From JBBQED01 sp038320345 (lineage in GTDB: Bacteria > Bacteroidota > Bacteroidia > AKYH767-A > OLB10), in contig JBBQED010000017.1 of NCBI GenBank assembly GCA_038320345.1, positions 1-64,000 on the forward strand: a stretch of DNA of 64,000 nucleotides. The letters are read 5' to 3'. Position 1 is the stretch's first letter, and every line of letters starts with the position of its first letter. Positions 43,193-53,591 of this stretch are shown in pieces. Both the position numbers and the translations under genes were made by a program. Under the pieces are notes generated by a model, which was given only the letters and a program-made list of their open reading frames with translations, did no database searches and was not told the origin of the DNA.

Positions 43193-44227
43193 GTGTTACG
43201 CAAACGGTCTCTAGTATTTATTGTGATCTTGTTTACTTTGAGCGGATGTCGTAAAAGTCCGACGATAGCTCCATCTTTTTACTACTGGAAAACCATATTT
43301 CAAATTTCTTCTGCGGAAATTCAACTTTTAGATACCCTCCATATTTCCAGGATTTATCTTCGTTGTTTCGATATCGTTTACAAGGCGGAGCAAAAAAAGC
43401 TAATCCCAGAATCCCCGATAATTTTCTCAAGTAAAGTCCCAGAGAAAATTGAAATCGTTCCCGTAATCTATATCACTAATAAAAGCTTCTTGCAGATTAT
43501 TGAGGATTCAATTCCAGATCTAGCACTCAAAATAATTTCATTTACAAATAATTGTTTAGCACCACAAAAAATTCAATATCATGAAATGCAAATAGATTGC
43601 GACTGGACTGAAACTACTCGAAGTAAATATTTTTTATTACTGAAAGTATTGCGTGAAAAGCTATCCCCGCAACACAAAACGCTCTCCGCAACTTTACGAC
43701 TCCATCAAATCAAATACAAAAGAAAAACGGGTGTTCCTCCCGTCGACCGAGGCATGCTTATGTTTTATAACATGGGTAGTCTGAGTGCTCAAAACAAAAA
43801 TAATTCTATTTACAATGCTGAGATAGCAACTCAATACATCAACTACTTAAAAGATTACCCTTTGAAATTAGATATGGCTTTACCTATTTTCACTTGGGGC
43901 GTTCACTTAAGATCAGGAAAAATCTTAAGTTTGGTAAATAATTTAAGCACCGATGAAGCCACTGCCAGCAATTTATTTCATGAGTCAACTGCAGGATTAT
44001 TAGTAGCTAAATCTGGGTTCTTTTTCCATGGAGAATATTATCAACAATATGATCAACTTCGTATGGAAGAAATCACGCCTGAAATTGCAAAAAAAGCTGC
44101 ATTACAACTCGCAGAAAAATTAACGATTACCGACTCCACCAATATTGTATTGTATCATTTCGATTCTACCAATCTCAGCAGATATGAAGTTAAAGATTTC
44201 AATCAACTCTATCATACTTTCAATTAG
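43193..44227 (+). CDS. Lipoprotein of unknown function, TIM-barrel-like (resembles DUF3142)
   Basis: A 344-residue predicted lipoprotein with a GTG start and a lipobox LFTLSGC (C19). The sequence begins FYYWKTIFQISSAEIQLLDTL then IYLRCFDI, and later has MQIDCDWTETTRSKYFLLLKVLREKL. This alternation of strand and helix, with acidic residues at strand ends, resembles glycoside-hydrolase-like TIM barrels such as DUF3142. A carbohydrate-related role is only inferred. Its 3' end overlaps the next gene by 44 bases, so the two are translationally coupled and probably act together at the outer membrane or cell surface. Confidence 0.65.
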   Translation: MLRKRSLVFIVILFTLSGCRKSPTIAPSFYYWKTIFQISSAEIQLLDTLHISRIYLRCFDIVYKAEQKKLIPESPIIFSSKVPEKIEIVPVIYITNKSFLQIIEDSIPDLALKIISFTNNCLAPQKIQYHEMQIDCDWTETTRSKYFLLLKVLREKLSPQHKTLSATLRLHQIKYKRKTGVPPVDRGMLMFYNMGSLSAQNKNNSIYNAEIATQYINYLKDYPLKLDMALPIFTWGVHLRSGKILSLVNNLSTDEATASNLFHESTAGLLVAKSGFFFHGEYYQQYDQLRMEEITPEIAKKAALQLAEKLTITDSTNIVLYHFDSTNLSRYEVKDFNQLYHTFN

Positions 44228-46490
44228 TATTTCTATTTTACCTTTAAGCGATCGGCTTTATGGCTGTGGGGGTGGAGATCCTGTTGATATAATTAGTCAA
44301 TCTATCTTTACTCCTGAAATAATCAACAGGAATTATGAGTACCCATTATTTCTCACTAGTGATGATTATTATGGACAATATACGGAAGTCAATTCCGAAG
44401 GACTCCCTGATCTATCAGAAATTACTGAAAAGGAATGGAGCGCTGCTTTTGAACCATTAAACGGAATAGAAATTTCAACCTGGATAGTATTCGCATCCAC
44501 TGTTACACAATTAGATACGCTTGAAAAATTTTATTCAAAAAGTTCTATTGACACGATAAAATGTAAAATCCCAAAGGAGGCTTTTCAGTTAAAAAATAAT
44601 GCAACGCTTCATAAATACATCACCTACTTAAAAATTGCTAGAAATGCTGAAAAGGTTATTCAAAGTCAATATCAGGATTGGTTGCCTTATAAAGTTGACA
44701 GTGTTGAAATTGAGAATATCACGAGGTCTAGTAAGAAGCAATTTGAAAAAGAAAAAAATAGCTTTCTAAAAAGTAGATATGGCTTTCAAATGATCAGAGG
44801 ATTATTTCTTTCCCGACGATACGAAGAATGCATTGCCACCTACGATAAATATTTTAAAGCCGATGAAGCTCGAGGCTCGATGTACTACCGTACGTTAGGA
44901 TTTAAAGCAGGGGCGTTGTACAAAATGCAACAATATGCCGCATCAAATTATATCTACTCTAAAATTTACGATCAGTTTCCGGAAATGAAACTCATTGCAT
45001 TTGCAAGTTTCCATGTTCAGGAGGAGGAAGATTGGAAAGGATGCTTATTCCTTGCAAAAAATAATCATGAAAAAGAAATACTCTGGCAGCTATTTGGTGT
45101 ATATGCTGATCCCTTAAAAGGAATGAAAGAAATTTATGCAATTCATCCCGCATCAGAATTAATGGAACTACTATTAGTAAGAGCCATAAATATTGTTGAA
45201 ACAGTGGCGCTTGAAAATCAGAACAACGAGATGTATGATTATGATGAATCTTCCTTATCTCCTACCCGATCATGGAAATCCATTAATACTAAGAACCTGG
45301 GTGAATTAGCAGATTTCGTACAGACTGCCGCTACTAATCCAACCATTCATCAACCTGCCGTTTGGAAATCCTGTGCAGCGTTTATGGAAGTTTTAAATAA
45401 TGATTTCGCTTCGGCAAAATTATGGTTGGAGCAATCAGAAAAAGATAAATCCTGTACCGAACTAATTCATGGTCAGAATATCATTACAGAATCTATTCTT
45501 TACACGCGCCAAATAACTAAAATAAATGAAAAAGAAGAAGAAGAAATTTATCAACGCTTAAGTAAACTTTTTGCTTTAAAAGACTCAAGATTAAGAAGCG
45601 AAAATACTATAAATTATCTTCTCTTCAAATTAAGTAAAATTTACGCTGAGAATGGAAATTTGCAGAAGTCGGAGTTATGTAACAGCAATGTAAGTGCTTA
45701 TTTTAACGAAGAAACAATACATCAGCTGATTGAATTTATACAAGCCACAAAACACAATTCATTAGAAAATTACCTCATCCAACATTATCATTTAACGCTT
45801 GCTGATTTGTATAATGAATTGGCCATCCAAAAGATTTACATCTATGATTTTCAAGGAGCCTTTGAAACGTTTAGTAAAGTTGAAGGAGCCGGAAATACTG
45901 ATCTCAATGCAAATCCATTTACGATTCATATAGTAGATTGCCATGATTGTGATTATGGAAACTTCCAAAATTCTAAGGAGACGAAACTATCCTTCGTTAA
46001 AAAAATGCTAGAAATAAAAACGATTGCAGATTCATCCAATGATCCCGAAATTAGAGCACAAAATTATTTCCTATTTGCAAATGGGCTCTACAATATGACC
46101 TGGTATGGAAATAATAGAGTTATCCATGAAAGTTTTGCCTCCGACTGGGAAGGTGAAACAAATCGCTTCGCTTACTCGAAACCAACATCTACGAATTCAT
46201 TTTTTGATTGTGCTGAAGCTCTGAAATATTATGAGAAAGCTTTGAATCTTACTAAAAAGAAAGAACTAAAAGCTCGTAACGCATGGATGGCAGCAAAATG
46301 CGAACACAATATCTGGTTGGAAGAATTTTATTCCCCAAATGGAGCAAATGATTTTTCATCAGGAAAATATTTCCAACTTTTAAAAAATCAATTCAGTGAT
46401 ACCAAATACTATTCTGAAATTATCAATGAATGTGGATACTTTTGTACGTATTTATATCCGGGTAATGAAAAGTGTATTCGCAATAAGTAA
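44184..46490 (+). CDS. Large envelope protein with helical repeats, partner of the upstream lipoprotein
   Basis: A 768-residue protein. I chose the ATG at 44184 (MKLKISINSIILSISISILP), which gives a signal sequence; an upstream TTG would add 13 residues. After the signal comes a CGGGDP motif and a tyrosine-rich segment (FLTSDDYYGQYTE). The rest is mainly helical with TPR-like stretches (YYRTLGFKAGALYKMQQYAASNYIYSKIY; FFDCAEALKYYEKALNLTKK). I do not recognise a named family. The 44-base overlap with the lipoprotein gene argues for a shared function. It is convergent with the GNAT gene with no gap. Confidence 0.65.
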   Translation: MKLKISINSIILSISISILPLSDRLYGCGGGDPVDIISQSIFTPEIINRNYEYPLFLTSDDYYGQYTEVNSEGLPDLSEITEKEWSAAFEPLNGIEISTWIVFASTVTQLDTLEKFYSKSSIDTIKCKIPKEAFQLKNNATLHKYITYLKIARNAEKVIQSQYQDWLPYKVDSVEIENITRSSKKQFEKEKNSFLKSRYGFQMIRGLFLSRRYEECIATYDKYFKADEARGSMYYRTLGFKAGALYKMQQYAASNYIYSKIYDQFPEMKLIAFASFHVQEEEDWKGCLFLAKNNHEKEILWQLFGVYADPLKGMKEIYAIHPASELMELLLVRAINIVETVALENQNNEMYDYDESSLSPTRSWKSINTKNLGELADFVQTAATNPTIHQPAVWKSCAAFMEVLNNDFASAKLWLEQSEKDKSCTELIHGQNIITESILYTRQITKINEKEEEEIYQRLSKLFALKDSRLRSENTINYLLFKLSKIYAENGNLQKSELCNSNVSAYFNEETIHQLIEFIQATKHNSLENYLIQHYHLTLADLYNELAIQKIYIYDFQGAFETFSKVEGAGNTDLNANPFTIHIVDCHDCDYGNFQNSKETKLSFVKKMLEIKTIADSSNDPEIRAQNYFLFANGLYNMTWYGNNRVIHESFASDWEGETNRFAYSKPTSTNSFFDCAEALKYYEKALNLTKKKELKARNAWMAAKCEHNIWLEEFYSPNGANDFSSGKYFQLLKNQFSDTKYYSEIINECGYFCTYLYPGNEKCIRNK

Positions 46491-47000
46491 TTAAAATTTA
46501 ATCCTTAGTCCATAATACAGATGGCTACATTCTATTTCCTCAAAAGATAGCACATTCGGAAGTACACCCCATCGTTGAAAATCATACTTTTCTAGTAACC
46601 GAATACTCCTTTCATTGCGATCAATCAGTATTGCTATAAGCGTATTAAAGGGATAATTTTTCAGAAGTTCTAACATTCCTTGCATTAACTGTGAACCAAT
46701 ACCAAGTCCCAAATTTTTCTGACCGATATAATAACTGATCTCACAGGTATGTTTTAATGCCATCCTCCCTTCTCGATATGGGCTAATGGAAATCCATCCA
46801 ACAATTTGGTCATCTCTCAAAGCCACCATCAAGGGGTAATTGCCAATTACGTGTTTCCGAAACCATTCCATTCGTTTTTCCGCTGTTATAGGATCTATAT
46901 CAGCAGTTTGAAAACCTGCAATTACAGCTTCATTATAAATTACATTGACGTGATATAAATCCTCTTCAATCATACTTCTCAAAATCAAATCTATTGCCAT
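46491..47000 (-). CDS. GNAT-family N-acetyltransferase
   Basis: A 169-residue acetyl-CoA-dependent acetyltransferase resembling the phosphinothricin acetyltransferase group. It has LRSMIEEDLYHVNVIYNEAV at the start, then IVGWISISPYREG, the acetyl-CoA loop KNLGLGIGSQLMQGMLE (R/Q-x-x-G-x-G/A), IDRNERSIRLLEKYDFQRWG and a final strand. The substrate cannot be predicted. I chose the internal ATG at 47000 because the upstream 15 residues (from 47045) do not look like part of the fold. Confidence 0.85.
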   Translation of the reverse strand: MAIDLILRSMIEEDLYHVNVIYNEAVIAGFQTADIDPITAEKRMEWFRKHVIGNYPLMVALRDDQIVGWISISPYREGRMALKHTCEISYYIGQKNLGLGIGSQLMQGMLELLKNYPFNTLIAILIDRNERSIRLLEKYDFQRWGVLPNVLSFEEIECSHLYYGLRIKF

Positions 47001-47438
47001 ATTTCGTTTTATTGAATTCGCTAAATACACCGTCAAGTTAGTCATATCAATTTAAAACTAACTTAGAAGATGACTATATCAATATTACAAATAAAAATTC
47101 ATACAATGAAGCTGCTTAATTCTATTTTAAACCCAGAATGAAAATAATTCCAATGAATTCTTACAATTGATTTTACAAAATTTATTTCTAATTGTTAAAA
47201 GTCTAAAAGCGTTGACCATCCAGCATTTCCGAATACAATAATCCTTTATTTTCCACTCTGGAACTTACTTTATCGAGTACAGCAGCTTGATTTTCGGAAT
47301 AAATGGATGAAATCTTACAATGTGATATTTCTGCAAGTAATTATGATACTTAAAATTTTACAGCTAAGATTCACGTGTAAATTGCAATAAACGTAAAAGC
47401 AGAGAGTGCTAAAAAGGAAAAGTTGAATCCATGTGCCG
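47001..47438. other. Gene-less AT-rich intergenic region
   Basis: There is no convincing gene. It must hold the promoters of the divergent GNAT gene and the giant repeat-protein gene. No clear TAnnTTTG box with good spacing was found. Confidence 0.45.
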
Positions 47439-50400
47439 ATGAAAAAACTCTTACTCCTAACTACATTTAGTTTACTAATCTTTATTTCAAAAGCGCAAAC
47501 CGGCAAAGATTTTTGGTTTGCGGCACCTGATATTACGGATTTACATAATATCCCTGGTGGTGAACCTCTTTATCTCCTGATTTCTTCAACAGGAGGCGCA
47601 GGTACGGTTTCCATTACACAACCAGCTAATCCTACTTTTAACGGAGGCGTCCCACTTACCGTTAGTCTAGCTGCGAATGCTTCTGCAAGAGTTAATCTAA
47701 CTCCATTTAAAAATCTACTGGAAACGCGTCCTACAAATAGTGTAGTCAATACTGGTTTACACATCGTCTCTACAACCAACATTACTACCTATTATGAAAT
47801 CAGTAATACTAACAACGCTGAAATATTTGCATTAAAGGGCAGCAATGCGCTGGGTACTGAATTCTATATTCCATTACATAAATACGCCCCTTTTTATAAT
47901 CACACCTTTGCATCACCTCATACTGCGAATGCAAGTTTTGATATTGTAGCTACCCAGAATGGAACTACAGTTTCTATTTACTCACCTACTCCAGTTGATG
48001 GTCATGCTGCATTAACTCAATTCAGTATTACACTAAACGCCGGACAGACTTATTCATGTGGATTTACGGGAACTAACTATGAACAACCCATTAACCATCC
48101 CGGAGGTGCGGTAGTTTTATCCGATAAACCTATAGCCATTACCATAAAGGATGACTCTGATCACAATCCATCGGGTGGTTGTTATGACGTAGTAGGTGAT
48201 CAGATTGTTCCGGTTAATGTTTTAGGAACTGAATACATTGCAGTAAAGGGTAAACTGAATCCAACGGGTGATGAAAGTGTATTTATAACCGCTACACAAA
48301 ACAACACCAATGTTTATGTGAATGGATCTGGAGTTCCAGTGGCAACACTATTTGCTGGAGAAAATTATCGTTATGATATGGACTATCTTAACGTAGGAAC
48401 CGACAATAGTGTTTACATCACTACCTCGAAACCTGCATATGCAACACATTATACCGGCTTTGGTTGCGAATTAGGAATGGCATTATTGCCACAGTTAGGA
48501 TGTGCGGGAAGTCGTCAGGTAAGTTTTGTCAGATCAAATGCTCAATCCTTTTTTATTACTTTTTTAGTAAGAGCTACTGCGTTGAATAATTTTGTAATTA
48601 CAGGATCAGGAACCGCTACGATTAATCCTGCACTCTTTGTCACCGTACCTGGTACAGGAGGTGTTTGGAAAGCAGCAAGCATCCAATACAACACTACTGA
48701 AATTCCTGTTGATTCTACTTTTAGAATTTCAAATACAGCAGATGTATTTGCAATGGGGATTATTAATGGTGGATCAACATCAGGATGTAGTTATGGTTAC
48801 TTCTCCGAATTTTCAGCGTCAGTATCTGTAGATGCTGGAGTTGATCAAACAATTTGTGCCAATAATGTCATTTCATTAACAGGAGCAATTGCTGGAGGTG
48901 CTGTAAGTGGAATATGGACCACGAATGGCTCAGGAACATTTTCACCATCGACAACTGATCTGAATGCAGTTTATACCCCTTCTGCTGCGGATACTACTGT
49001 TGGAACAATTCGACTAATTCTTACTTCAACGGGAAGTTGCAAAGCTGTTTCAGATACAATGAATATTTTCTTTACACCTGCACCTAGAGTTGATGGAGGA
49101 ATAGATCAGAATATTTGTAGCCGCGATTCTGTTCATTTATCTGGTTCGGTAACAGGTGGCGCTGTAACTGGATTATGGAGTACAACTGGCACTGGAATAT
49201 TTACTCCTAATGCAGCAACATTGAATGCTATTTATCTACCGAGTGCAGCAGACGAAATTGCTGGTACTGCCAAACTACGATTAATATCTACGTCGAATGG
49301 AACTTGCATAGCAGTTCGAGATTCTATGAACCTAACAATTCAACGTGCCATTACCATAAATGCAGGAAGTGACGCTTTAAAGTGTAGCAATAATGCAACA
49401 CTCAATCTTGCAGGATTAGTGTCAGGTGGTACCACAACAGGTATTTGGTCAACTTCTGGAACAGGAACTTTTTCTCCGAACTCCAATACACTTAACGGAA
49501 GTTATATTCCAAGTTCAGCGGATACTTCAAATGGAAGCGTGCTGTTGATACTTACATCTAGCAACAATAATTATTGCATTGCTAAAAGAGATACGTTGGT
49601 CTTAAGTTTCTTAGATGCTCCGTTTGTTGATGCAGGTTCAGATCAAACAATTTGTGCGAATAATAATAGCGCTACACTCTCAGGAAATGCACGAAATTGC
49701 ACTTCAATATTATGGACGAGTAATGGAACCGGAAGCTTTACCCCGAATGCATCCTCACTAAATGCAACATACACAGCTAGTGCTACGGATATGTTAAATG
49801 GGAGTGTAAAGCTATTCCTCACATCTTCTGGTCCAGCCTCATGCAATGTAGTTAGAGATAGTTTAACATTACTGATCATTGCAACACCTATTATAAATGC
49901 AGGAACAGATCAAACACTTTGTGTGAGTAATTTATCACTTCAACTTAATGGACAGATTAGTGGTATCACCAACACTGGGATTTGGTCAAGCAATGGCACC
50001 GGAAACTTTATTCCAAATCCCTCTACCTTAAACGCCACCTATCAATTAAGCGCTGCAGATTCCATCGCAGGTTCTGTAAAATTAATTCTGACTTCCACAA
50101 ATAATAATTCTTGCAATGCAGTTCGAGATACTGTAAATATTAACATAACACCTGTTGGAATTGTAAATGCTGGAAGCAATTTCAGCTATTGTTCAAATGC
50201 TAATCCCGCAATCATTGGGACTATTGCAGGATCAGTTTCATCAGCAGTATGGAGTACTTTGGGTTCAGGAAATTTTAGTAGTTTAACAAATCAACTGGCA
50301 CAAAACTATATTCCTTCATCTGCAGATACCACTCAAGGTTATGTGTATTTGATACTTACTGGTAATAGTTGTGAAACTCCTAAAGATACATTGAGAATAA

Positions 50401-53400
50401 ATTTCACTTCAGCTCCAATTGTTTTAGCGGGTTCAAATCAATTTATTTGTGGTAGAGATACTGTTCATTTATCAGGCTCGGTAACTGGAGGTTCGTCCAC
50501 TGGAATTTGGTTCGGAAATGGTAGTGGAATATTCCTTCCCAATGCTGCAATTCTAAATGGTAAGTATTATCCATCTGCTCAAGATGTACAAAACGGTCAG
50601 GTGAAACTTTATTTAACTTCAACCGCTAACGGAACTTGTAATCCTACATTGGACAGTATTACAATTTACTTTACACCTTCGATTAACTTAAGTGCAGGAA
50701 GTGATCAATTGGTCTGTGCAAATAATTTTTCTATCGGCTTGAATGGTAGTATCAGTGGTGGTACAACAACAGGACAATGGACTACCTCTGGAAATGGCTT
50801 TTTTGCTCCTAATGCAAATCAGATAAATGCCACTTACATTGCAACAGCAAATGATACGGCTTCAGGATTTGTTTATTTGTATCTAACTTCTACAAATAAT
50901 GGAAACTGTCAGGCAAAAGAAGATTCTGTTCGGATTACTTTTACAGATGCTCCTATTATTATTGCAGGAATGAATGAGCAAATTTGTGCAAATAATCATG
51001 ATATTCAATTAAACAATAGCAACGCATTCAACACAAGTGCATATTCATGGAGCACGAATGGAACCGGAACTTTTACTCCTTCCAATACTGTTCTACATCC
51101 CGTGTATCATGCAAGTGCTGCTGATATACTTTTAGGTCAAGTGCAACTATACTTAAGCAGCGGAACTGCCAACGGATGTTATAGTGTTAGTGATAGTTTG
51201 AAGTTATCTATCAATCCTGCACCAATTGTATATGCAGGTAGTGATACAAGCATCTGTAAAAATGATCATGATATACAATTGAATGGTGCTGTTGCAGGAA
51301 TTACGGGAACTGGGGTTTGGTCGTCGAATGGAACTGGAAATTTTATGCCAGATGCTACCACTCTAAATGCAATTTATAATTTAAGTACAGCTGACTCCAT
51401 TAATGGAAGTATAAGCTTGATTTTAATCTCAACGAACAATGGCAATTGTTTGTCGGTAAGTGATACCGTTATCATTCAATACATCCAACCAGGTATCGTA
51501 AACGCAGGAAATAATATCACCATTTGTGCAAATTCTGTTTTACCTTTAAATGGGTTAGTCAGTGGAGCAGCAACTGCAGGTATTTGGTCAACTACCGGAA
51601 CAGGAATATTTACTCCTTCTACAAGCGATCTTAACGCTACTTATACACCCGGATCAGCTGACACTAGCAATGGTGCTGTGCAATTGATCCTCACTGCTAA
51701 CAGTTGTGAACAACCTTCTGATACGCTTACAGTTTCATTTACGTCTGCACCAATTGCTGATGCGGGAACAGATCAAAGTGTTTGTGCTAATAATGCTATG
51801 TTTGCCTTGACAGGAAGTATTCAAAACGCAAATGGCGGAACATGGTCAGGAGGAAATGGAGTGTATTCTCCGGGATCGAATGCACTTGTAACCACTTATA
51901 CACCCTCTGCAAATGAGATTAATAATGGGGGAGTTGATTTAATACTTACTTCAACCGGAAATGGAATCTGTAACAGTACAACTTCAGTGATCCATATTAC
52001 AATTACTCCTGCTCCAGTTGTAAATGCTGGAACAGATCTAGACTTATGTAAGTTAACCAATAGTATTCAGTTGCAAGGAAGTGTAACTGGAGCTAGTACA
52101 TCTGGACAATGGACAACTTCAGGTACTGGTGCATTTAATCCCGCCGGTAATATCTTGAATTGTTTTTATACATTGAGTCCTGGTGATACTGCATTAAATA
52201 ATATTGACCTTATACTTACTTCAACTGCGTTCGGAAATTGTATTGCGGTAAGTGATACCGTTAGTATTCATCTCAAAGATCCTGTGCTAATTAATGCGGG
52301 GGCTGATCAGTATTTATGTGCATCTCAACTTCAAGCTTCCTTACTTGGAAATATTTCAGGTGGAGCGAGTGCAGGAAAATGGAAAAGTTCAGGAACAGGG
52401 TATTTTATTCCGAATGATAGCAGCTTATCATCAACTTACATACTCAGCACTGCCGATAGTCTAGCAGGTTTCGTACAATTAACGCTTCAATCGAATGGAA
52501 ATGGATTGTGCCCTGCTGCAACAGATACTATTCTTTTGCATGTACAGTACCAACATGAAGTGAATGCCGGAGCAGATGTTTTGAAATGTCCAGTATTAGA
52601 CCCGATTTCATTAATTGGATCGATTAGAAATGCTACTGGTGCAAAATGGAATGCTTCTGGAAGCGGAATTTTCAGCCCGTCGGATACCGCCATGATTGCA
52701 TATTATATCCCCGGAGCTCAGGATACTGTATTGAAAACTATTTATATCTCTTTAACAACGAAGAATGATGGAGGCTGCTCTACAAAATCAGATACGCTTA
52801 CATTACAATTTGATGATCTTTTACAATCTGAATTCCTTTCTGGAAATGGATGTGAAGATCATATTTTAAACTTTACAGATAACTCAACTATTCCTGGTGG
52901 AAATTTAAATTATTGGTTCTGGAATTTTAGTGATGGAAGTACTTCATTGCAACAAAATCCCGAACACACATTCGATCAACCTGGAAATTATCAAGTGTCC
53001 TTATTCACACGCTCAGATAACGGTTGTGAAGGCAGCATCGTTCATACAATAAACGTATATCCTTCACCGATCGCTGGTTTTAGTTCAAATGCAAATGGGT
53101 TCCTATCAGGTGAGGCAATCAACTTTGTAAATACCGGAACAGGCTATATTTCTAGCTGGTGGAACTTTGGTGATAGTGCTGCAATTTCTGCTTCCGATAA
53201 TCCCATTCATACCTATGCTGCTCCAGGAACATATTCGGTGGTGCAGATCCTTACCAATCAGTTTGGTTGCAGCGATAGTTTGAAAGATGATATTGTAATT
53301 AACTCCGACGAAATTCAAGTATTTCCACCAGAATTACCATCCGCATTCTCTCCAAATGGAGATAATGTCAATGATATCTTGTTCGTTAAAGGAGGACCGT

Positions 53401-53591
53401 TTAAAACTATATCCTTCTCAATGTATGATGAATGGGGACATTTACTTTTCAATTCTACCAAATCTACTGAAGGATGGGATGGGTCTAAAGGAAAACCACT
53501 CCCTATTGGAGTTTATCTCTATACAGTAAATGCAGTAACTACAAAAGACGAAAGTTATTCAATTCACGGTGAAGTAAAACTGATCAGATAA
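47439..53591 (+). CDS. Giant repeat protein with IgGFc-binding-like domain, PKD domains and T9SS type B sorting domain
   Basis: A 2050-residue exported protein. I use the ATG at 47439 (MKKLLLLTTFSLLIFISKAQ, a signal peptide) rather than the GTG two codons earlier. An IgGFc-binding-like N-terminal domain covers about 20-455 (TGKDFWFAAPD, GTEFYIPLHKYAPF). Fifteen repeats of about 88 residues follow, each opening V-x-AG-x-DQ-x-IC-x-NN and containing GxWxxxGxGxFxPN. Two PKD domains come next (FSDGSTSLQQNPEHTF; WWNFGDSAAISASDNPIHTY), then a type B sorting domain (PSAFSPNGDNVNDILFVKGG, LPIGVYLYTV). It resembles SprB-like adhesins. Its TAA overlaps the ATG of the PorP/SprF gene. Confidence 0.9.
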   Translation: MKKLLLLTTFSLLIFISKAQTGKDFWFAAPDITDLHNIPGGEPLYLLISSTGGAGTVSITQPANPTFNGGVPLTVSLAANASARVNLTPFKNLLETRPTNSVVNTGLHIVSTTNITTYYEISNTNNAEIFALKGSNALGTEFYIPLHKYAPFYNHTFASPHTANASFDIVATQNGTTVSIYSPTPVDGHAALTQFSITLNAGQTYSCGFTGTNYEQPINHPGGAVVLSDKPIAITIKDDSDHNPSGGCYDVVGDQIVPVNVLGTEYIAVKGKLNPTGDESVFITATQNNTNVYVNGSGVPVATLFAGENYRYDMDYLNVGTDNSVYITTSKPAYATHYTGFGCELGMALLPQLGCAGSRQVSFVRSNAQSFFITFLVRATALNNFVITGSGTATINPALFVTVPGTGGVWKAASIQYNTTEIPVDSTFRISNTADVFAMGIINGGSTSGCSYGYFSEFSASVSVDAGVDQTICANNVISLTGAIAGGAVSGIWTTNGSGTFSPSTTDLNAVYTPSAADTTVGTIRLILTSTGSCKAVSDTMNIFFTPAPRVDGGIDQNICSRDSVHLSGSVTGGAVTGLWSTTGTGIFTPNAATLNAIYLPSAADEIAGTAKLRLISTSNGTCIAVRDSMNLTIQRAITINAGSDALKCSNNATLNLAGLVSGGTTTGIWSTSGTGTFSPNSNTLNGSYIPSSADTSNGSVLLILTSSNNNYCIAKRDTLVLSFLDAPFVDAGSDQTICANNNSATLSGNARNCTSILWTSNGTGSFTPNASSLNATYTASATDMLNGSVKLFLTSSGPASCNVVRDSLTLLIIATPIINAGTDQTLCVSNLSLQLNGQISGITNTGIWSSNGTGNFIPNPSTLNATYQLSAADSIAGSVKLILTSTNNNSCNAVRDTVNINITPVGIVNAGSNFSYCSNANPAIIGTIAGSVSSAVWSTLGSGNFSSLTNQLAQNYIPSSADTTQGYVYLILTGNSCETPKDTLRINFTSAPIVLAGSNQFICGRDTVHLSGSVTGGSSTGIWFGNGSGIFLPNAAILNGKYYPSAQDVQNGQVKLYLTSTANGTCNPTLDSITIYFTPSINLSAGSDQLVCANNFSIGLNGSISGGTTTGQWTTSGNGFFAPNANQINATYIATANDTASGFVYLYLTSTNNGNCQAKEDSVRITFTDAPIIIAGMNEQICANNHDIQLNNSNAFNTSAYSWSTNGTGTFTPSNTVLHPVYHASAADILLGQVQLYLSSGTANGCYSVSDSLKLSINPAPIVYAGSDTSICKNDHDIQLNGAVAGITGTGVWSSNGTGNFMPDATTLNAIYNLSTADSINGSISLILISTNNGNCLSVSDTVIIQYIQPGIVNAGNNITICANSVLPLNGLVSGAATAGIWSTTGTGIFTPSTSDLNATYTPGSADTSNGAVQLILTANSCEQPSDTLTVSFTSAPIADAGTDQSVCANNAMFALTGSIQNANGGTWSGGNGVYSPGSNALVTTYTPSANEINNGGVDLILTSTGNGICNSTTSVIHITITPAPVVNAGTDLDLCKLTNSIQLQGSVTGASTSGQWTTSGTGAFNPAGNILNCFYTLSPGDTALNNIDLILTSTAFGNCIAVSDTVSIHLKDPVLINAGADQYLCASQLQASLLGNISGGASAGKWKSSGTGYFIPNDSSLSSTYILSTADSLAGFVQLTLQSNGNGLCPAATDTILLHVQYQHEVNAGADVLKCPVLDPISLIGSIRNATGAKWNASGSGIFSPSDTAMIAYYIPGAQDTVLKTIYISLTTKNDGGCSTKSDTLTLQFDDLLQSEFLSGNGCEDHILNFTDNSTIPGGNLNYWFWNFSDGSTSLQQNPEHTFDQPGNYQVSLFTRSDNGCEGSIVHTINVYPSPIAGFSSNANGFLSGEAINFVNTGTGYISSWWNFGDSAAISASDNPIHTYAAPGTYSVVQILTNQFGCSDSLKDDIVINSDEIQVFPPELPSAFSPNGDNVNDILFVKGGPFKTISFSMYDEWGHLLFNSTKSTEGWDGSKGKPLPIGVYLYTVNAVTTKDESYSIHGEVKLIR
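48826..52815 (+). repeat. Fifteen tandem coding repeats of about 265 bases
   Basis: The units start at phrases such as VDAGVDQTICANN, VDGGIDQNICSRD and INAGSDALKCSNN. Each has one cysteine after the opening and usually a second near the end (for example GSCKAV, GTCIAV), suggesting one disulfide per repeat. The units are well diverged at DNA level. Confidence 0.85.

Noticed and set aside
47315..47506. Small minus-strand frame over the start of the giant repeat gene
   Set aside because: It overlaps the signal peptide coding region on the opposite strand and shows no family features.
48826..52815. CRISPR or satellite-like DNA repeat
   Set aside because: The periodicity is in the protein; one long frame runs through it and the DNA units are strongly diverged.
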